A stretch of 64,000 bases of DNA from contig CALLLP010000030.1 in assembly GCA_938008165.1 (NCBI GenBank), positions 1 through 64,000 on the forward strand, in the 5' to 3' direction. Of this stretch, positions 18,047 through 27,364 are shown in pieces. Within the stretch, counting starts at the first letter, position 1, and every line of letters begins with the position of its first letter. The notes under the pieces are model-generated. The model worked only from the letters and a program-made list of their open reading frames with translations. It ran no database searches and was not told the origin of the DNA. The position numbers were made by a program, and so were the translations under genes. The stretch comes from an uncultured Neomegalonema sp. Lineage in GTDB: Bacteria > Pseudomonadota > Alphaproteobacteria > Rhodobacterales > Rhodobacteraceae.

Positions 18047-18895
18047 TCAGGCGCCGTAATCCACGACGTCCTGTTTCTGCTCGCCCAGACCGTCGATCCC
18101 CAGTGCCATCACGTCGCCGGGTTGCACCCAAGGCTGGCCCTCCATGCCCAGAACGACCCCCTGCGGTGTGCCCGTTGCGATCAAGTCGCCCGGCATCAGA
18201 CGCATGAAGCGCGACATGTAGCTAATGCATTCCGCGACGCTGAAGATCATGTCCGACGTGTTCGAATCCTGCCGCATCTCGCCATTGATCGACAGCCAGC
18301 AGCGCAGGGATTGCGGGTCGGGGATTTCGTCTGCGGTGACGATCCACGGGCCTGTCGGTCCAAAGGTCGGCGCTGATTTGCCCTTGACCCACTGGCCGAG
18401 ACGCTTGGCCTGAAAATCGCGTTCCGAGACATCGTTGATGACGCAATAGCCCGCCACGCGCGAGAGGGCATCGGCTTCCGAGACATGCTCCGTCACTTCG
18501 CCGATCACGACGCCCAGTTCGACCTCATAATCGAGTTGCTGCGAATCCTTGGGCCGGATCACCGGATCATAGGGACCGGAGAGCGCCGAGGCGGCCTTGT
18601 TGAACAGGATCGGTTCGGTCGGGATCGTCATCTTCGCTTCGATGGCATGCTGGGTGTAGTTCAGCCCGACACAGTGAAAGGTCGGGGTCGAGGCGACGCA
18701 GGCCCCGATCCGCGCACCCGCCGCGATGATCGGCAGGCCCGACAGGTCAGAGGCCCGGATCGCATCGAGCGAGCGCAGGGAAACCGTGTCCCCCGCCAGA
18801 TCGCCGACCAGCCCCGAAATATCGCGATAGCTGCCATCTTCATGCAGGACCGCCGGTTTTTCGGACCCCTGCGGCCCGACGCGTAACAATTTCAT
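18047..18895 (-). CDS. Fumarylacetoacetate hydrolase family protein
   Basis: A 282-residue FAH-superfamily hydrolase. The metal-binding residues are visible as Glu124 and Glu126 in DYEVELGVVIG and Asp155 in VINDVSERD, with TGTPQGVVLG near the end. Members cleave C-C bonds in acylpyruvates or diketo sugar acids. It is 17 bases downstream of an L-arabinonate-type dehydratase gene, so a role on a 2-keto-3-deoxy or 2,4-diketo-3-deoxy sugar acid is the natural reading. ATG 18895 is chosen because the longer reading to 19078 runs through the dehydratase gene. Confidence 0.9.
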   Translation of the reverse strand: MKLLRVGPQGSEKPAVLHEDGSYRDISGLVGDLAGDTVSLRSLDAIRASDLSGLPIIAAGARIGACVASTPTFHCVGLNYTQHAIEAKMTIPTEPILFNKAASALSGPYDPVIRPKDSQQLDYEVELGVVIGEVTEHVSEADALSRVAGYCVINDVSERDFQAKRLGQWVKGKSAPTFGPTGPWIVTADEIPDPQSLRCWLSINGEMRQDSNTSDMIFSVAECISYMSRFMRLMPGDLIATGTPQGVVLGMEGQPWVQPGDVMALGIDGLGEQKQDVVDYGA

Positions 18896-18912
18896 GGATT
18901 GATTTCCCTCAG

Positions 18913-20697
18913 TCAGTGATTGTCGCGGGGCAGCACCTTGCCGACCCGCTGGTAATTGGTCGCGAATTCGAGGCAGCCGCCGCCATCGAGTTGCCCGACA
19001 TGGCCGCGATACAGTTCCTGCCATGGAGTCTGGTGCGGGATGATTTCCGGCTTCCATGCCGCGCGCCGCGCCTCCCATTCCGTATCCTCCACCAGTGCCT
19101 CCATGCGCCGGTTGGGAATGTCGAGGCGCACGCGGTCGCCGGTCTTCAGGAACGCGAGGCCCCCGCCCACCGCCGCCTCGGGCGAGGCATTGAGGATCGA
19201 GGGGCTTTCCGACGTGCCCGATTGCCGCCCGTCACCCACGGTCGGCAGGTGCGGGATGCCCTTGGCCAGCACGGAATCGGGTGGCTGCATGTTCACCACC
19301 TCCGCCGAGCCGGGATAGCCCACTGGGCCGACCCCCCGGATGAACAAAATGCAGTGTTCGTCGATCTCCAGCGCGGGGTCGTTGATGCGGTCGTGATAAT
19401 CCTCCGGCCCTTCGAAGACGATGGCGCGGGCCTCGTGTACGCCCTCGCGCCCCTCATCCGACAGGAATTGCGCGCGAAAATCGGCGGAGATCACGCTGGT
19501 CTTCATCAAGGCCGAATCGAACAGATTGCCGGACAGGACGAGGAAGCCCGCATCCTCGCGCATCGGATCGGCGACGGTCTTGATGACATCCGTGTCCTGA
19601 CTGCGCGTCTCGCCCAGATTCTCGGCGACGGTCTTGCCGCTGATGGTCATGGCATCGCCATGCAGCAGCCCCGCCGCCAGCATTTCGCCCATGACCGCCG
19701 GAACGCCTCCGGCCCGCTCGAAGCTTTCGCCCAGATACTTGCCCGCAGGCTGCATATTCACCAGCAGGGGCAGGGCATATCCCTGATCCTCCCAGTCCTT
19801 GACCGCCATGGGCACGCCCGCATGACGCGCGATGGCGGTGACATGCGGGGGCGCATTGGTCGAGCCGCCGATACAGGTATTCACCCGGATCGTGTTTTCG
19901 AAAGCCGCTTTGGTCATGATCGCGGAGGGGCGCAGATCCTCGCGCACGATCTCGACCGCGCGCTTGCCGGTGCGATAGGCCATCTCCATCCGCGCCCGGA
20001 ACGGAGCGGGGATTGCGGCACATCCGGGCAGGCTCATCCCCATCGCTTCGGCCAGCGCGTTCATGGTCGAGGCGGTGCCCATGGTGTTGCAATGACCAAG
20101 AGAGGGCGCGGAGGCGCAGACCCGGCTCATGAATTCCTCGTAATCGATCTTTCCCTCGGATAGCAGGCGACGGCTTTCCCAGACGACGGTTCCCGATCCT
20201 GCCAGCTCGCCTTTCCACCAGCCGTCCAGCATTGGCCCGCCGGACAGCGCGATGGCGGGCAGGTCGACGGTCGCCGCGCCCATCAGCATCGCGGGCGTGG
20301 TCTTGTCGCAGCCGGTCGTCAGGACCACGCCGTCGATGGGATAGCCATGCAGCACTTCCACAAGGCTCAGATAGGCAAGGTTCCGGTCCAGCGCTGCCGT
20401 GGGCCGCTTGCCGGTTTCCTGAATCGGATGGACCGGAAATTCCAGCGGCACGCCCCCGGCATCGCGGATGCCCGCGCGCACCCGATCGACGAGAAAGATG
20501 TGGATTTTGTTGCAGGGCGCCAGATCGCTGCCCGTCTGGGCGATGCCGATGATGGGGCGACCCGATTGCAGTTCCTCGCGCGTATATCCCTGATTCTGAT
20601 AGCGCTCGACATAGAGCGCGGTCATGCCCGGATTATTTGGATTGTCGAACCATTCCTGTGAGCGGAGGTCTTTATTGGCGCGCGTATCGTTGGTCAT
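18913..20697 (-). CDS. IlvD/Edd-family sugar-acid dehydratase (L-arabinonate dehydratase-like)
   Basis: A 594-residue iron-sulfur dehydratase. Three cluster ligands can be placed: Cys62 in DLAPCNKIH, Cys130 in TTGCDKTTPAM and Cys203 in GHCNTMGTAST. This spacing is that of L-arabinonate and other sugar-acid dehydratases as I know them, and the length also fits that group better than biosynthetic IlvD. It would convert an aldonate to the 2-keto-3-deoxy acid. The FAH-family gene that follows by 17 bases supports sugar-acid catabolism. The gene is divergent from the PaaK-like gene. Confidence 0.9.
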   Translation of the reverse strand: MTNDTRANKDLRSQEWFDNPNNPGMTALYVERYQNQGYTREELQSGRPIIGIAQTGSDLAPCNKIHIFLVDRVRAGIRDAGGVPLEFPVHPIQETGKRPTAALDRNLAYLSLVEVLHGYPIDGVVLTTGCDKTTPAMLMGAATVDLPAIALSGGPMLDGWWKGELAGSGTVVWESRRLLSEGKIDYEEFMSRVCASAPSLGHCNTMGTASTMNALAEAMGMSLPGCAAIPAPFRARMEMAYRTGKRAVEIVREDLRPSAIMTKAAFENTIRVNTCIGGSTNAPPHVTAIARHAGVPMAVKDWEDQGYALPLLVNMQPAGKYLGESFERAGGVPAVMGEMLAAGLLHGDAMTISGKTVAENLGETRSQDTDVIKTVADPMREDAGFLVLSGNLFDSALMKTSVISADFRAQFLSDEGREGVHEARAIVFEGPEDYHDRINDPALEIDEHCILFIRGVGPVGYPGSAEVVNMQPPDSVLAKGIPHLPTVGDGRQSGTSESPSILNASPEAAVGGGLAFLKTGDRVRLDIPNRRMEALVEDTEWEARRAAWKPEIIPHQTPWQELYRGHVGQLDGGGCLEFATNYQRVGKVLPRDNH

Positions 20698-20874
20698 GGA
20701 GCCATCCCTGCAACTATTCTTGCATCAGGCTTACGCCGTCTTCGCCAAAGGATAAAGACCCGCTCTTGACGGGTATCGGATGCGCTCGGCATCATTTTTC
20801 CGAAGGCGGGTCTATTCCCGTGTCGCGGGGCGCTGTAGCGTGCCGACGAACAAGCTGAATTGAGGAAGTCGCCG

Positions 20875-22092
20875 ATGACCGCCACTGATCTGCGTGAAAC
20901 ACGCTCCGCCGAGGACCGCGATGCCGCCCTGATGCAGGCGGTGCGCGAAATCGTATCCGGCGCGCAGAAGGGGTCGGTCCATTACGGCATGACTCTCGCA
21001 CAGATCGATCCGCAGGCGGTACAGTCGCGGGGCGATCTTGCGGCTTTGCCGGTCCTGCGCAAATCCGACCTCATGGCCCTGCAAGAGCAGGAGCCGCCCT
21101 TTGGCGGGATCGCCAGCGAATCTGTGGCGGCGATGACGCGTGTTTTCCTGTCGCCGGGGCCGATTGCGGAGCCGCAGACCGGCGAGGATGCGGATGGATG
21201 GCGCTTTTCCCGTGCCCTGAATGCGGCGGGGATCGGGCGGGGCGATATCGTGCATAACTGCTTTTCGTATCACCTGACCCCGGCGGGGTTCATGATGGAT
21301 TCGGCGATCCGGGCGGTTGGCGGAACGGTCTTTCCCGGCGGGGTCGGCCATACCGCCACGCAGGCGGAGGCCATGCGCCGCTTTGGCATTACCGCCTATG
21401 TTGGTACGCCCGATTTCCTGCGCACGATCCTTGAGGCCGCCGATGAAGAGAAACTGCCGATCCGCACGGTCGAGAAAGCGCTGGTCTCCGGCGGTCCGCT
21501 GTTTCCCGCCCTGCGCGACTGGTACAAGGCGCGGGGCATCCGGGTGCAGCAGGCATATGGCACCGCCGATCTGGGGCTGATCGCCTATGAAACCGAGGCG
21601 ATGGAGGGGTTGATCGTCGATGAGGATGTCGTGGTCGAGATCGTGCGTCCCGGCACCGGCGATCCGGTGCCCGAGGGCGAGGTCGGCGAGGTGGTCGTCA
21701 CGACGTTCGATCCGGCCTATCCGATGATCCGTTTCGCGACCGGCGATCTGTCGAAGGTGATGCCGGGGCCATGCCCCACGGGCCGAACCAATATGCGCCT
21801 TGCGGGATGGATGGGCCGCGCCGATCAGACAACGAAGGTCAAGGGCATGTTCGTGCATCCCGAACAGGTAGCACGGGTCGCCAAGGCCCATGGCCTCGCG
21901 CGGGTCCGCCTTGAAGTGACCGAGACGGAGGGCCGCGACCGGATGACCCTGATCTGCGAAGGCGAGGGCGATGCCGAGGCGGTTGTCGAGGCGATGTACC
22001 GCGAATGCCGGTTAAAGGGCGATGTGCGCTTCATCGGGTCCGAGACCCTGCCCAATGACGGCAAGGTCATCGATGACCGGCGGGCGCTCTGA
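20875..22092 (+). CDS. Phenylacetate-CoA ligase-like adenylate-forming protein with altered P-loop
   Basis: A 405-residue protein of the PaaK/AMP-binding superfamily. Recognisable parts are QAYGTADLGLIAYE, FATGDLS and a C-terminal lysine in LPNDGKVIDD. In the position of the nucleotide-binding SSGTTGKPT loop it reads LSPGPIAEPQTG, so the usual TTG and Lys are missing. ATG 20875 is preferred, with GAGGAAG six bases upstream; an in-frame TTG lies at 20860. It may still adenylate an aryl or acyl acid, or it may have lost that activity. It is divergent from the sugar-acid dehydratase and 21 bases before the DjlA-like gene. Confidence 0.83.
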   Translation: MTATDLRETRSAEDRDAALMQAVREIVSGAQKGSVHYGMTLAQIDPQAVQSRGDLAALPVLRKSDLMALQEQEPPFGGIASESVAAMTRVFLSPGPIAEPQTGEDADGWRFSRALNAAGIGRGDIVHNCFSYHLTPAGFMMDSAIRAVGGTVFPGGVGHTATQAEAMRRFGITAYVGTPDFLRTILEAADEEKLPIRTVEKALVSGGPLFPALRDWYKARGIRVQQAYGTADLGLIAYETEAMEGLIVDEDVVVEIVRPGTGDPVPEGEVGEVVVTTFDPAYPMIRFATGDLSKVMPGPCPTGRTNMRLAGWMGRADQTTKVKGMFVHPEQVARVAKAHGLARVRLEVTETEGRDRMTLICEGEGDAEAVVEAMYRECRLKGDVRFIGSETLPNDGKVIDDRRAL

Positions 22093-22113
22093 CGTCATGG
22101 CAAGGGGGTGTTC

Positions 22114-22824
22114 ATGACGGAGAACGCGGTGCCCGCGATGACGCTGTGGCAACGATTGCGCGAGGCTCTGGGCGTGTTGGGCGACCGGGTCGCGTCGTTT
22201 TTCGACACCGGCTGTCCGGCGGAGACGAGCGATGCCTTTGCGATGGCGGTGGTGGCATTGGGCGCGAAGATGGCCAAATCCGACGGGCGCGTGACCCGCG
22301 ACGAGGTGATGGCGTTTCGCGAGGTCTTTCGTATTCAGGATGCCGATATGCCCGATGTGGCGCGGCTCTACGATCTGGCGCGGCAGGATGTGGCCGGGTT
22401 CGATCTCTATGCCCGCCGAATCGCGAGGATGTTCCGGGGACGGGAGGAAATTCTCGAAACCCTGCTCGACGGGCTGTTTCATATCGCGCAGGCGGATGGG
22501 GCGCTGCACGAAAACGAAGTTCTGTTTCTGCAAACGGTCGCGGAGATTTTCGCCCTGCCCGAAGCGGTCTTCGAACAGGTGCGCCTGCGTAACCTGCCCG
22601 CGCGGGATCGATCATCCTACGATCTGCTTGGAGTGTCGCCGGATATGCCGTTGGAAGAGATCAGGCGCCATTGGCGAAAGCTTGCCGCGAAATTGCATCC
22701 CGATCGACTTCAGGGTGAGGGCCTGCCCCCGGAGGCGCTGCGCCTGACCGAACAGCGCCTCGCGGATGTCAACGCGGCGTGGGACAGTATTCGCCGCGCC
22801 GCCGCCCCCGAAGCCACCGCCTGA
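22114..22824 (+). CDS. DjlA-like co-chaperone (TerB domain plus J domain)
   Basis: A 236-residue protein with a TerB-like helical domain at about 40-155 (MAKSDGRVTRDEVMAFRE, then IAQADGALHENEVLFL) and a J domain at about 168-230, with HPD at 195-197 in KLHPDRL. The J domain would stimulate a DnaK-type chaperone. Classical DjlA has an N-terminal membrane anchor; here the N-terminus is short and amphipathic rather than a clear transmembrane helix. ATG 22114 has AGGGGG upstream. It lies 21 bases after the PaaK-like gene. Confidence 0.88.
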   Translation: MTENAVPAMTLWQRLREALGVLGDRVASFFDTGCPAETSDAFAMAVVALGAKMAKSDGRVTRDEVMAFREVFRIQDADMPDVARLYDLARQDVAGFDLYARRIARMFRGREEILETLLDGLFHIAQADGALHENEVLFLQTVAEIFALPEAVFEQVRLRNLPARDRSSYDLLGVSPDMPLEEIRRHWRKLAAKLHPDRLQGEGLPPEALRLTEQRLADVNAAWDSIRRAAAPEATA

Positions 22825-22909
22825 GCGCGCTTTCATAAGCCGTTAAGCACGACAGGGTAGGACTCAGGCGTTGCGGAGGTTTTTCTTCGCGCGGATGACG
22901 GAGATCCTC

Positions 22910-23884
22910 ATGGCTGACGGTGCCGGTAAGCTCAGCAGGCTTGCACGCCTAAAAACCCTCAAGAGCGGTCTGAAGCCCAAGGGCGAGTCGCCTGTGGGGG
23001 AAGAAGACGCCTTGACCCTCGATGTGCTGTTCGACGAACCCGGCGCAGCGGCGTCGGGACCGGATGCCCCGACCTCCCAAGGGACCGATCAGAATACCGA
23101 AAGCCTGAGCGCCTATTTCGAAGCGCTGGGCATCGTGCCGGACAGCGCCAAAGTCGCCGGGGCGACCGGCACCGCGCCCCAGCCCTATACTCCCAATCCG
23201 CTCACCGATTCCAAGCCGGAAACCCCGAAACCCGCCGTGAAGGGCCGCGAAGTCGATGCGCGCGACCGCTGGGCCGATCCGGTACGCGAGGATAGTACAT
23301 ACCTGACATCCTTTGCGGGTGAGATGCCGCAGGATACCTATGCGCCCCCGATCCCCGATCCGGTGATCCCCACAGTCGCGAAACAGCCGGTCGCCGACAG
23401 CGCCCCCAAACAGACACCACCGCTGGACGATCCCGATCCGGTTGCCCCTGCCGAGGCGCGCCAAGAATTCGCTGAAACCCGCGATGATATTCTGACGCTG
23501 GACGACCCCGTCGATGCGCTCGAAGCCTCCGCTTCGGATGGCGAGGAGCCAGAGGAATTCGGCAGCGAAATCGATATCGAGGCATTCGAGCGGGAAATCG
23601 CTCTTGCTCAGGAGATGCAGGTAAAACGCAAGGTATCATCCGAGAGTACGCCCCCCCTCATCCCCGATTCAGAATTCGACCCTGAACCCGAAAGTGCCGC
23701 CGACAGCGATACCCGCAAGCCGCTGAGTGTGACCTTCGACGAAAGCCGCGCAGCCCTTCTGAAGCAAGTTTCGGCGCAGATGGAGTGCTCCATCGACGAT
23801 GTGGTCGTGACCGCGATCGACTGGTATCTCGATGCGTTGTTCGGTGAGGAAACCGCCAACAGGGAGGCGGGCATCGCCGAATAG
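22910..23884 (+). CDS. Disordered acidic protein with ribbon-helix-helix-like C-terminus
   Basis: A 324-residue protein I do not recognise as a named family. It begins with a basic stretch (GKLSRLARLKTLKSGLKPKG), then about 230 residues rich in Pro, Asp, Glu, Ala and Thr with little predicted order. Residues about 270-310 read as one strand (LSVTFDES) followed by two helices (LLKQVSAQMEC; DDVVVTAIDWYLDALF), the outline of a ribbon-helix-helix DNA-binding unit. ATG 22910 is chosen for the GGAG eight bases upstream; ATG 22895 is possible. It could be a DNA- or protein-scaffold factor. The function is unknown. Confidence 0.7.
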   Translation: MADGAGKLSRLARLKTLKSGLKPKGESPVGEEDALTLDVLFDEPGAAASGPDAPTSQGTDQNTESLSAYFEALGIVPDSAKVAGATGTAPQPYTPNPLTDSKPETPKPAVKGREVDARDRWADPVREDSTYLTSFAGEMPQDTYAPPIPDPVIPTVAKQPVADSAPKQTPPLDDPDPVAPAEARQEFAETRDDILTLDDPVDALEASASDGEEPEEFGSEIDIEAFEREIALAQEMQVKRKVSSESTPPLIPDSEFDPEPESAADSDTRKPLSVTFDESRAALLKQVSAQMECSIDDVVVTAIDWYLDALFGEETANREAGIAE

Positions 23885-23889
23885 ATGCC

Positions 23890-24405
23890 TCACATCCTGC
23901 GATACATGATCGTCGTGCCGTGCAGGGCCTTGCCATCGGGATCGAGGGCGTAGCCGGGTATTTCACCGACCGCGACGAACCCCGCCGCCCGGTAGAGCGC
24001 TTGGGCGGCATCCCCCGTGCGCGTATCGAGCACGAGCAGCGACAGGCCCCGTTCCACCGCTTCGCACTCCAACGCGACCATCAAACGACGCGCGAGGCCC
24101 CGGCGCCGGATGCGCGGATCGACCATCATCTTGCAGACATCGCCCCGATGCGGCTGATTCGGTGGCAAGCCGCAATCCAGCGAGACCGTCCCCGCGACCG
24201 CGCCATCGTCCACCGCGACAAACAGCGCCAGTGCCCCGCTCTCCAGCGCCGCCGCATGTCGGTCCCAGAAGGCCAGCGCCTCCTCCAGTGACAGCGGGTG
24301 CATGAATCCGACGGCCCCGCCTGCCGCGACTGTGCCGCGCAGAAGATTGGCCAGTCCCTCCCGGTGCTGTGCATAGCCTCCGGCATCGAGTCGCAGGACA
24401 GTCAT
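23890..24405 (-). CDS. GNAT-family N-acetyltransferase
   Basis: A 171-residue GNAT protein with the acetyl-CoA loop in MMVDPRIRRRGLARRLM (about 94-110), then LLVLDTRTGDAAQALYRAAG and GFVAVGEIPGYA. The acceptor is unknown. It is convergent with the RHH-tailed gene (5-base gap) and divergent from the M48 protease gene, so it appears to be a single-gene unit. Confidence 0.87.
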   Translation of the reverse strand: MTVLRLDAGGYAQHREGLANLLRGTVAAGGAVGFMHPLSLEEALAFWDRHAAALESGALALFVAVDDGAVAGTVSLDCGLPPNQPHRGDVCKMMVDPRIRRRGLARRLMVALECEAVERGLSLLVLDTRTGDAAQALYRAAGFVAVGEIPGYALDPDGKALHGTTIMYRRM

Positions 24406-24483
24406 TGCGATCCCCCTTGATGTTCATCGATCCGCTTCCCATGCTCTACCATGCCCGGAACCGGGCACAACGGGAGGCGATCC

Positions 24484-25170
24484 ATGCTGTTCAAGCTGCT
24501 GCCGATCCTCGCCATGGTGGCTTGGGCCTGGTACACGATGCGACGCTCTGAAAAGGGCCTGCTGCGCGACCTCGACCGCAAAAGTACACCATTGGACAGT
24601 GGACCGCTATTATCGGCGCTCCAGCGGTTTCGGCATGCCATGGGTGTCGATGATATCCGCGTCGCGATCTACGAGCAGGAGGCGATCAACGGCCTTGCCG
24701 CCCCGGATGGGCGCATCGTCCTGACGCGGGGCCTGTTCGACCGCTATCGCAAGGGCGATTTCAATGTCAGCGAGCTTGCCGCCGTCATCGCCCATGAAAT
24801 CGGCCATGTCGCGCTGGGCCATATCGACCGTCGCAAGAAGGCATGGAAGGTCGAAATGGCAGCGAAGGCGGCGGCGGGATTGTTCCTGCCGCGTGCCCTG
24901 ACCGGCTTGATCGGCACGGTCGTTCAATATGCCTCGAAGGCATTTCACATGGGCCTGAGCCGCCGCGACGAATACGAAGCGGATGCCTTCGCCGTGGCCC
25001 TGATGCAGCGATCCGGCTTCGACCCGCGCGCGAGTGTGACATTGCTGGAAAAGCTCGATCGCATGGCCGAGGGCCGCAGTGCCCCGATCGAATGGCTTGC
25101 CAGCCATCCCCCAAACGCCAAACGGATCGCCGCCGTCGAGCGCGCAATCGCCGGGCCAGACATGTCCTAA
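24484..25170 (+). CDS. M48-family zinc metalloprotease
   Basis: A 228-residue protease with an N-terminal hydrophobic anchor (residues 1-19) and the zinc motif HEIGH (His104, Glu105, His108) in VIAHEIGHVALGH. The third ligand region is RRDEYEADAFA with Glu163. The small size and single anchor resemble the Oma1/BepA-like branch that works on envelope proteins, rather than HtpX with four membrane helices. ATG 24484 has GGGAGG about seven bases upstream; an in-frame ATG at 24451 lacks a site and would mask the anchor. Confidence 0.9.
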   Translation: MLFKLLPILAMVAWAWYTMRRSEKGLLRDLDRKSTPLDSGPLLSALQRFRHAMGVDDIRVAIYEQEAINGLAAPDGRIVLTRGLFDRYRKGDFNVSELAAVIAHEIGHVALGHIDRRKKAWKVEMAAKAAAGLFLPRALTGLIGTVVQYASKAFHMGLSRRDEYEADAFAVALMQRSGFDPRASVTLLEKLDRMAEGRSAPIEWLASHPPNAKRIAAVERAIAGPDMS

Positions 25171-25390
25171 AGACCAATCGCGACCGCGTGCGGTGTGGCC
25201 TTTTCGCTCTGTCATTAAGCGGCATCGCCTGTAACATTGGTCCATTACCGGCAGTCGACACGGTTTTCCTGCGGTGATACCACTCGTCCCGATGGTCCAC
25301 CGCACCTCCCTTCTCCGGCTCGGTGGCCGGGGCGGGGCGGCCTATTTGAAGGGTCTGTGCTGAGGGCTTCTGGTTCACGAGGCACCCGAC

Positions 25391-26311
25391 ATGACCGATA
25401 CGCACCGTTCAACCCATGATGCCGCCGAAGATGACCGGAACGAGCATATCCACATCTATGTCGATGGCGAAATCGTCCCGCGCGCGCAGGCGACGGTGTC
25501 GGTATATGACAGCGGATTCATGCTGGGCGATGGCGTGTGGGAGGGGTTGCGGGTCCATGACGGGCATCTCGCTTTCCTCGACGAGCATCTCGACCGGCTC
25601 TACGAAGCGGCGCTCTATATCGGTCTCGATATCGGCAAAACGCGGGCGGAACTGACTCAGGCGATCCGGGACACGCTCGATGCCAATGGCATGACGACCG
25701 ATGCCCATATCCGCATGATGATCACGCGGGGGCGCAAGAAAAAACCGTTCCAGCACCCGCATCTGAGCATTTACGGCCCTACCATCGTCATCATCGCCGA
25801 GCATTCGACGCCCGATGAGAGCATCGTGGAGCGGGGCATTCGCCTGCACACTACGCCCCATCATCGCGGCCTGCCCCTGACCCAAGATTCAAAGCTCAAT
25901 TCGCATTCAAAGCTCAATTGCATCATCGCCCTGAACCATGCCTTGCAGGCCGGGGCGGATGAAGCGCTGATGCTCGATCCGTTCGGCTTTGTGAATACGA
26001 CGAATGCCTGCAACTTCTTCATCGTCAAGAAAGGGGCCGTCTGGACCTCGACCGGCGATTACTGCATGAATGGGATCACACGGCAGAAGGTGATCGATCT
26101 GTGCCGCGAGAATGCCATTCCCGTCTTCGAGCGCAGCTATTCGCTTGTCGATACCTATAGCGCGGATGAAGCGTTCCTGACGGGCACATTCGGCGCGCAA
26201 ACCCCTGTCTTCGAGATCGATGGACGGCCCATCGGCGGGGGGCGACCGGGGCCGGTCTTCACGCGCATTCGGGCGCTTTACAAGGAATTGCTGCTGCGCG
26301 ACGCGGGGTGA
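25391..26311 (+). CDS. Class IV PLP-dependent aminotransferase
   Basis: A 306-residue fold-type IV aminotransferase of the D-amino-acid/branched-chain/aminodeoxychorismate-lyase group. FMLGDGVWEGLRVHDG (43-58) is the N-terminal signature. The PLP lysine is Lys168 or Lys174 in SKLNSHSKLNC, and GADEALMLDPFGFV and TGTFGAQTPV follow. Which amino acid it uses cannot be read from these motifs. A 220-base gap with no gene precedes it, and it converges on the APH-like kinase gene. Confidence 0.9.
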   Translation: MTDTHRSTHDAAEDDRNEHIHIYVDGEIVPRAQATVSVYDSGFMLGDGVWEGLRVHDGHLAFLDEHLDRLYEAALYIGLDIGKTRAELTQAIRDTLDANGMTTDAHIRMMITRGRKKKPFQHPHLSIYGPTIVIIAEHSTPDESIVERGIRLHTTPHHRGLPLTQDSKLNSHSKLNCIIALNHALQAGADEALMLDPFGFVNTTNACNFFIVKKGAVWTSTGDYCMNGITRQKVIDLCRENAIPVFERSYSLVDTYSADEAFLTGTFGAQTPVFEIDGRPIGGGRPGPVFTRIRALYKELLLRDAG

Positions 26312-26347
26312 TGCCCGGCTTTGGCTATGGGTGCGCGGGCCGTGGCG

Positions 26348-27364
26348 TTATCCGAAACCACCGCGCGTAACATCCATACCCCGCCGGGCAAAGCGCGCAG
26401 CGAGCGGACCGAGGGAGGCGGCCTCTGCCGATGCCGCGCTTCCGGCCCGTGCGCGGTCTGCGATGCCGACAAAGATCACGGCAAAGCGGAACAGGGCAAA
26501 GGCGACGTGAAACCGCTGCAAGGGGGGCGTTTCCGGGGCATATCGTCGATACTGCGCGACAAAAGCGTCCTGAGAGGGGATGCCGAGCGCTGCGCGATCC
26601 AGCCCGAGGATGCCCGCATATTCATCCGGTGCCGTATGCCAAGGCAGGCAGCAAAACCCCAGATCCGCCAGCGGATGGCCCAGTGTCGATAATTCCCAGT
26701 CGAGCACCGCCACGACACGGGGCTGCGCCGGGTGGATCAACAGGTTCCCCAGCCTGAAATCCCCATGGGCTATGGCGCTGTGCCCGTCATCGGGCGGTTT
26801 ATGTGCGGTCAGCCATGCGATCAGGTCGTCCAGTGCCGGGATCGGCCCGCTTGGCGATGCCTGCCATTGACCGGACCACCGGGCGATCTGGCGTTCGAAA
26901 TAATTACCGGGCCGCCCGTAATCGCCCAGCCCGACCGTATCGGGGCGCAGCGCGTGCAGCCGTGCCAGCGTTTCGGCCATCGATAGATAGAGTGCCTCGC
27001 GTTCGGCGGGGGCGAGGCCGGGCAGGGCGCACTCATGGAAGACGCGCCCCTCGACCCGCTCCATCAGGTAGAATGGCGCGCCCAGCAGAGCCGGATCTTC
27101 ATGAAAGAGGATCGGGCGCGGCACCGGCACATCCGTTCCCTGAAGCGCTTTGAGGATGCGAAATTCCCGGTCGACCGCATGGGCACCGCGCAGGGTCTCG
27201 CCATTGGGTTTCTTGCGCAGAACCATCCGCTGCCCTGCATGGGTCAGGAAGTATGTCGGGTTCGACTGCCCGCCCCCGATCCGCTCCAGCGCCATCGCGC
27301 CCGCGCCGAATGTCGCGTCCAGAAATCCGTGCAGCGTAGGGATGTCAAAATCTGCGTCAGTCAT
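26348..27364 (-). CDS. APH-family kinase, ACAD11 N-domain/LvaA-like
   Basis: A 338-residue aminoglycoside-phosphotransferase-fold kinase. It shows the glycine-rich GGGQSNPTYFL, the lysine of MVLRKKPNG, the catalytic loop IAHGDFRLGNLLIHP and the metal Asp in VLDWELSTLGHPLADLG. The last motif is typical of the kinase half of human ACAD10/11 and of bacterial LvaA, which phosphorylate the hydroxyl of 4-hydroxyacyl-CoA. The start overlaps the stop of an ACAD11-like dehydrogenase gene by eight bases, which supports the same two-step chemistry. It is the last gene of a four-gene operon. Confidence 0.88.
   Translation of the reverse strand: MTDADFDIPTLHGFLDATFGAGAMALERIGGGQSNPTYFLTHAGQRMVLRKKPNGETLRGAHAVDREFRILKALQGTDVPVPRPILFHEDPALLGAPFYLMERVEGRVFHECALPGLAPAEREALYLSMAETLARLHALRPDTVGLGDYGRPGNYFERQIARWSGQWQASPSGPIPALDDLIAWLTAHKPPDDGHSAIAHGDFRLGNLLIHPAQPRVVAVLDWELSTLGHPLADLGFCCLPWHTAPDEYAGILGLDRAALGIPSQDAFVAQYRRYAPETPPLQRFHVAFALFRFAVIFVGIADRARAGSAASAEAASLGPLAARFARRGMDVTRGGFG

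Noticed and set aside
18916-20163. A 415-codon plus-strand open frame opposite the sugar-acid dehydratase gene
   Set aside because: It is the antisense shadow of a gene with clear iron-sulfur motifs. Long antisense frames are common in GC-rich DNA, and the translation shows no domain.
25890-25921. A short duplication giving KLNSHSKLN in the class IV aminotransferase
   Set aside because: The same double motif is, as I recall, typical of this subfamily around the PLP lysine, so it is not a recent duplication.
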